NCBI GenBank assembly: GCA_030152275.1
Contig: JASLHF010000045.1
Coordinates: 1 to 8,578 of the forward strand
Direction of reading: 5' to 3'
Length of the DNA: 8,578 bases
Origin: Acinetobacter sp.
Lineage (GTDB): Bacteria; Pseudomonadota; Gammaproteobacteria; Pseudomonadales; Moraxellaceae
The translations under genes and the position numbers were made by a program. The notes under the pieces were generated by a model. The model did not search any database. It saw nothing but the letters and a program-made list of their open reading frames with translations, and had not been told where the DNA came from. Shown piece after piece: positions 5,967 through 8,578 of the stretch. Positions within the stretch are counted from its first letter, which is position 1. Each line of letters opens with the position of its first letter.

Positions 5967-5999
5967 TAATGCCTTAGCCTATTTTTTGCAGAGGCATTA
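5967..5999. repeat. Inverted repeat, 8 bp arms, 17-base centre
   Basis: TAATGCCT at 5967-5974 is the perfect reverse complement of AGGCATTA at 5992-5999. The centre is T-rich. It lies about 120 bases upstream of the membrane protein gene (minus strand) and could be an operator or a weak RNA hairpin. No regulator is identified. Confidence 0.35.
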
Positions 6000-6028
6000 A
6001 AGCATAATCTGCCGAATATGGCTATATT

Positions 6029-6063
6029 TTATGCACACAAAAAACGGCTCCGTGTTATGCACA
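6029..6063 (+). promoter_or_regulatory. Pair of DnaA-box-like 9-mers 26 bases apart
   Basis: TTATGCACA occurs at 6029-6037 and again at 6055-6063 in the same orientation. Both fit the DnaA-box consensus TTATNCACA with no mismatch. By eye I found no other perfect match in the window. AT-rich DNA lies just left (5930-6000). Binding by DnaA is inference from the consensus. Confidence 0.35.
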
Positions 6064-6144
6064 ATATTGAATGAACGAGACACATCTGTTGCTGATCGGT
6101 ATTTAAAGGATGTGTGTTCAAATCGGTCTGATCATTACACGAAA

Positions 6145-6217
6145 GGCAGGGGAATTGCAGTGAGCGGATGAGCTGTCATTGTATAACGGCTCATCGAAGC
6201 CGAATCTGGCGCCTGCC
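6145..6217. other. Nested hairpin element, possible structured RNA
   Basis: GGCAGG (6145-6150) pairs with CCTGCC (6212-6217), enclosing GATGAGC (6167-6173) paired with GCTCATC (6189-6195). An alternative stem CGGCT (6187-6191)/AGCCG (6198-6202) competes with the inner one. On the + strand the element is followed 28 bases later by the terminator at 6246-6274, an arrangement compatible with a small RNA. No convincing promoter was found. Confidence 0.25.
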
Positions 6218-6245
6218 AGTTCAGCCTATTATTAAAAAAATGTAC

Positions 6246-6274
6246 AAAAAACCGCCAGCATGCGGCGGTTTTTT
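6246..6274. terminator. Bidirectional Rho-independent terminator downstream of the antiporter gene
   Basis: AAAAAACCGCC (6246-6256) pairs with GGCGGTTTTTT (6264-6274) around AGCATGC. Read on the minus strand it lies 16 bases past the antiporter stop and ends in a T run. It also works on the + strand. Confidence 0.9.
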
Positions 6275-6290
6275 ATATCGAGATAGAACG

Positions 6291-8006
6291 TCAATGAGTC
6301 GGTGTTTCGTGATGCGCGATTTGGATTTGATTTAAAATATGGTTGCTCATATTTTTCGCCATTTCCTCTTTGGCAAAATAGACTTCGCCAATGTCATCTT
6401 TGCGGATCACTTCAGCTTCTTCTTTGCTTTCGGCACAAACCAGCACCTGAATTTTCGGGTTCAGTATTTTCGCAATATCGACAATTTTATGGATGTCTAA
6501 GATATCCATGGGGGACAGTACCAGCAGGCGCGCATGCTGAATGTGCGCCTGAATCAGTACGCTGGGTTCAGTCGCTACACCGCATACAGCGGCCACGCCT
6601 TTTTCGCGCAGGTCTTCGACAATTTCGCGGTTCTCTTCCGCAATTACAACCTTAATATCTTCACGCATTAAACTGCGGGTAATGCGCCGGCCTACTTCGC
6701 CGTGCCCGATAATCACCACTTGATCGCGCAGATAATCCTGCGAAACCTCATCCGGCAGCATGGCCAGAGGGTCACCGCTTCGTTCCAGCAGACGCGCCAG
6801 ATTAGAACGCTCACGGATCCATTTTTGAATGGGTTCTACCGCAGCAAAAACAAAGGAATTTAGCGTAATGGAAATCAGCGCCCCAGCTAAAATCAAATTT
6901 TGCCCTTCAGGCGACAGCAGTTTTAAGGACACGCCGAGCGCAGCCAAAATAAACGAAAATTCGCCAATTTGCGCAAGGCTGGCGCCCACAGTCAGCGCGG
7001 TATTGATGGGATAGCGGAAAAATAGCACCAGCGCCATGGCCGCGATGGTTTTACCAATCATAATGATGGCGATGACTGCCAATACATGCAGCGGCTGTTC
7101 AATGATAATGCGCGGATCAAACAGCATGCCGACAGAAACAAAGAACAAAATCGCAAAAATTTCGCGCAGCGGCAGCGTTTCTTCTTCCGCACGGTGGCTG
7201 AAGTCAGACTCTTTCACCACCATGCCGGCAAAGAATGCGCCCAAGGCCATTGACACGCCAAAAAATTTATACGCGCCAAAAGCGATGGATACTGCCGCCG
7301 CAACAACAGTCAGCGTAAACAGCTCGCGTGAGCCTAAGCGCGCGACCACCTGCATAATCATTGGCACTAAACGCTTGCCGATAATCAGCATAAAGGCAAT
7401 AAAGCCGGCGACTTTCAGCAGGGTAATGCCCAGTGTCGCCCAAATATTTTCGTCGGCGGCGCCTTCCAGCGGCTGTCCGCCCAGCAGCACTGCGGTCGCC
7501 GGCAGCAGCACCAGCGCCAGCACCATAACCAGATCTTCCACCAGCAGCCAGCCTACGGCAATTTTACCGTTCACCGAGTTCAGTAAGCCGCGGTCACCCA
7601 GCGCCTTCAGCAGCACCACGGTACTGGCGCAGGATAGGCTTAGGCCAAAGACGAGCGCAGAACCAAAGCTCCAGCCCCACATCATGGACACGCCCATGCC
7701 CAGCAGTGTCGCAACGGTAATTTGGAGCACAGCGCCCGGCAAGGCAATCCTGCGCACCTGCATGAGGTCATTTAAGGAGAAATGCATGCCAACGCCAAAC
7801 ATCAAAAACATGACGCCCAGTTCAGCCAGCTGGTTGGCAAGATGAATATCGCCCACGACACCCGGTGTGTTTGGACTGATGATGATACCGGCAATCAGAT
7901 AGCCGATTAAGGGAGGCAGGCGCAAGCGCGCAGCGACATAGCCGAAAATTAAGGCAAAGCCAAAGCCTACGGCAAGCAAGATTATAAGTTCTACATCATG
8001 CGGCAC
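6291..8006 (-). CDS. ybaL: YbaL-type monovalent cation:proton antiporter (CPA2 family) with RCK domain
   Basis: The protein has 571 residues (E. coli YbaL about 558). Residues 1-395 form a polytopic membrane domain with family signatures: LGVMFLMFGVGMHFSL (63-78), FGLSLSCASTVVLLKAL (120-136), VGWLLVEDLVMVL (151-163), FGVSMALGAFFAGMV (249-263), LFFVSVGMLFDP (287-298) and ASLAQIGEFSFILA (342-355). E157/D158 sit where CPA2 antiporters carry their ion-binding acidic pair. A cytoplasmic TrkA-N/RCK domain follows: VVIIGHGEVGRR (430-441, GxGxxG at 434-439) with acidic E457/E458 at the end of its second strand, which suggests dinucleotide binding. The family exchanges K+ or Na+ for H+ at the inner membrane. 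The start is GTG 8006-8004, because AAGGAG (8018-8013, minus strand) lies exactly 6 bases before it. The gene stands alone between terminators at 6246-6274 and 8104-8130. K+ selectivity is not shown by the sequence. Confidence 0.93.
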   Translation of the reverse strand: MPHDVELIILLAVGFGFALIFGYVAARLRLPPLIGYLIAGIIISPNTPGVVGDIHLANQLAELGVMFLMFGVGMHFSLNDLMQVRRIALPGAVLQITVATLLGMGVSMMWGWSFGSALVFGLSLSCASTVVLLKALGDRGLLNSVNGKIAVGWLLVEDLVMVLALVLLPATAVLLGGQPLEGAADENIWATLGITLLKVAGFIAFMLIIGKRLVPMIMQVVARLGSRELFTLTVVAAAVSIAFGAYKFFGVSMALGAFFAGMVVKESDFSHRAEEETLPLREIFAILFFVSVGMLFDPRIIIEQPLHVLAVIAIIMIGKTIAAMALVLFFRYPINTALTVGASLAQIGEFSFILAALGVSLKLLSPEGQNLILAGALISITLNSFVFAAVEPIQKWIRERSNLARLLERSGDPLAMLPDEVSQDYLRDQVVIIGHGEVGRRITRSLMREDIKVVIAEENREIVEDLREKGVAAVCGVATEPSVLIQAHIQHARLLVLSPMDILDIHKIVDIAKILNPKIQVLVCAESKEEAEVIRKDDIGEVYFAKEEMAKNMSNHILNQIQIAHHETPTH

Positions 8007-8012
8007 TAAAAA

Positions 8013-8018
8013 CTCCTT
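8013..8018 (-). promoter_or_regulatory. Shine-Dalgarno that sets the GTG start of the antiporter
   Basis: The minus strand reads AAGGAG, six bases (TTTTTA), then GTG CCG CAT. The nearby ATG within CCGCATGATG is out of frame, so the GTG codon is the start. Confidence 0.8.
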
Positions 8019-8072
8019 AAGCTGGGGTTAAGGGTGAGAAAATAAGCACAAAAAATGCCAAAAGATTGAGAA

Positions 8073-8102
8073 ATTTTACCAAGCTGGATAAAAAAAATGC
8101 AA
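8073..8102 (-). promoter_or_regulatory. Weak candidate promoter for the antiporter gene
   Basis: On the minus strand TTGCAT (8102-8097) and TAAAAT (8078-8073) are 18 bases apart. The -10 matches 5 of 6 consensus bases and the -35 only 3 of 6. It lies directly after the rpmG terminator, where the antiporter promoter is expected. Confidence 0.3.
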
Positions 8103-8103
8103 A

Positions 8104-8130
8104 AAAAAACGGCCTGACGGGCCGTTTTTT
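8104..8130. terminator. Rho-independent terminator downstream of rpmG
   Basis: AAAAAACGGCC (8104-8114) pairs with GGCCGTTTTTT (8120-8130) around TGACG. On the minus strand it lies 15 bases after the rpmG stop and ends in at least nine Ts (complement of the A9 run at 8101-8109), so it closes the rpmB-rpmG unit before the antiporter gene. Confidence 0.92.
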
Positions 8131-8145
8131 CTCAAAAAGCTAAAA

Positions 8146-8301
8146 TTATTTGATTTTAGCTTCTTTGAAAATTACGTGTTGACGGATTTTTGGATCAAAT
8201 TTTTTGATTTCCATTTTTTCCGGCATAGTACGTTTGTTCTTAGTAGTGGTATAGAAATAACCTGTACCAGCAGAAGAAACTAGGCGAATTTTATCACGCA
8301 T
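8146..8301 (-). CDS. rpmG: 50S ribosomal protein bL33
   Basis: This 51-residue gene starts at ATG 8301-8299 and stops at TAA 8148-8146. The product begins MRDKIRLVSSAGTGYFYTTT, continues KNKRTMPEKMEIKKFDPKI and ends RQHVIFKEAKIK, which is the bL33 sequence and length of gammaproteobacteria. It is a small basic protein of the large ribosomal subunit, near the E site. It lacks the two Cys pairs of zinc-binding bL33 paralogues, so this is the zinc-independent form. Its ribosome site AAGGAG (8315-8310, minus strand) overlaps the rpmB stop codon by two bases and lies 8 bases from the ATG. The two genes are therefore cotranscribed and probably translationally coupled. Confidence 0.97.
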   Translation of the reverse strand: MRDKIRLVSSAGTGYFYTTTKNKRTMPEKMEIKKFDPKIRQHVIFKEAKIK

Positions 8302-8313
8302 GGTTCAGACTCC

Positions 8314-8550
8314 TTAGATCTTTTGACCTTGAGCACGAAGGTCAGCAACAACCTTTTCAATGCCCAATTTGTCGATGATACGCATACCTTTAGTGGTTAA
8401 ACGAAGACGTACAAAACGTTTTTCGCTTTCTAACCAAAAACGGTGGTGGTGCAGGTTCGGCTCGAACCGGCGCTTAGTTTTGTTGTTGGCGTGTGAGACG
8501 TTGTTACCAACGACTGGACGCTTGCCGGTAACTTGGCAAACCTTAGACAT
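8314..8550 (-). CDS. rpmB: 50S ribosomal protein bL28
   Basis: This 78-residue protein begins MSKVCQVTGKRPVVGNNVSH and contains ANNKTKRRFEPNLHHHRFW, RFVRLRLTTKGMRIIDKLG and the end VVADLRAQGQKI. These are the bL28 sequence and full length of gammaproteobacteria. It binds 23S rRNA in the large subunit. ATG 8550-8548 is preceded on the minus strand by TGGAG with about 8 bases of spacing. It is the first gene of the rpmB-rpmG operon, with 12 bases between its stop and the rpmG start. The promoter is not recognisable in the 28 bases left to the window edge and probably lies beyond it. Confidence 0.97.
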   Translation of the reverse strand: MSKVCQVTGKRPVVGNNVSHANNKTKRRFEPNLHHHRFWLESEKRFVRLRLTTKGMRIIDKLGIEKVVADLRAQGQKI

Positions 8551-8578
8551 GGTGTAACTCCATTGATTTAGCCAACAG

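Larger units (their letters stand above)
5849..6290. other. 442-base gene-free stretch with repeats and hairpins
   Basis: No ORF with a credible ribosome site and protein-like product was found on either strand. The stretch is AT-rich at 5930-6000. Its left half holds inverted repeats: CGCTG/CAGCG at 5887-5901 followed by CTTTTATTATT; AATAAAT/ATTTATT at 5943-5961; and TAATGCCT/AGGCATTA at 5967-5999. Two TTATGCACA repeats come next, at 6029 and 6055. ACACATC (about 6081) and GATGTGT (about 6109) are complementary. Nested stems occupy 6145-6217, and a terminator lies at 6246-6274. It must contain the promoter of the 73-residue membrane protein gene; the remainder is unexplained. Confidence 0.6.

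Noticed and set aside
6168..6335. A + strand frame of about 55 codons beginning at ATG 6168
   Set aside because: It runs through the terminator stem at 6246-6274 and into the 3' end of the antiporter gene on the opposite strand; the only GGGGA is too far from its ATG.
7036..7845. A 269-codon open frame on the + strand
   Set aside because: It is exactly antisense to the antiporter gene, its product is a low-complexity Ser/Thr/Ala/Pro mix, and it lacks a ribosome site. It mirrors the codon bias of the real gene.

Overview
The window reads as chromosomal DNA of a gammaproteobacterium, most likely Acinetobacter or a close relative (Moraxellaceae). The pointers are moderate GC with A/T-rich gene starts, a DUF6586-type gene, a stand-alone bacterial RRM protein, and an rpmB-rpmG pair beside a YbaL-type antiporter. 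This assignment is inference from gene content; no marker gene decides it. No phage, IS element, CRISPR array, tRNA or rRNA is visible.

Layout. Bases 1-957 hold the 3' part of a glycerate kinase whose first 60-70 codons lie left of the window. A short low-GC gene follows at 977-1307, encoding a secreted STN-like (secretin N-terminal-like) domain. Its signal peptide is out of frame because of one extra A in an A8 run. Bases 1308-1555 hold no + strand gene, but a small minus-strand ORF (49 or 57 codons) runs back from the start of the next gene. Bases 1556-3544 encode a UvrD/Rep-type superfamily 1 helicase. Bases 3634-3885 encode an 83-residue RRM protein with an unusual leader and a strong terminator. 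Bases 3995-4375 encode an ASCH-domain protein. Bases 4594-5097 (DUF6586-like) and 5202-5480 (92-residue acidic protein) complete the + strand block.

A perfect hairpin terminator at 5578-5609 separates this block from the minus-strand half. That half contains a 73-residue membrane protein (5627-5848), a 442-base gene-free stretch (5849-6290), a YbaL-type cation:proton antiporter (6291-8006), and the ribosomal protein genes rpmG (bL33) and rpmB (bL28) at the right edge. Hairpin terminators also separate the antiporter from the gene-free stretch, and rpmG from the antiporter.

The genes are mostly housekeeping and do not form one obvious pathway. RRM and ASCH are neighbouring RNA-binding-type folds but are split by a terminator. 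rpmB and rpmG are a translationally linked pair. The most interesting signals are non-coding: the A8 frameshift in the exported protein gene, interleaved stems with pseudoknot topology in front of the RRM gene, and two perfect DnaA-box matches 26 bases apart plus nested hairpins in the 5849-6290 gap. I see no convincing new multi-gene system.
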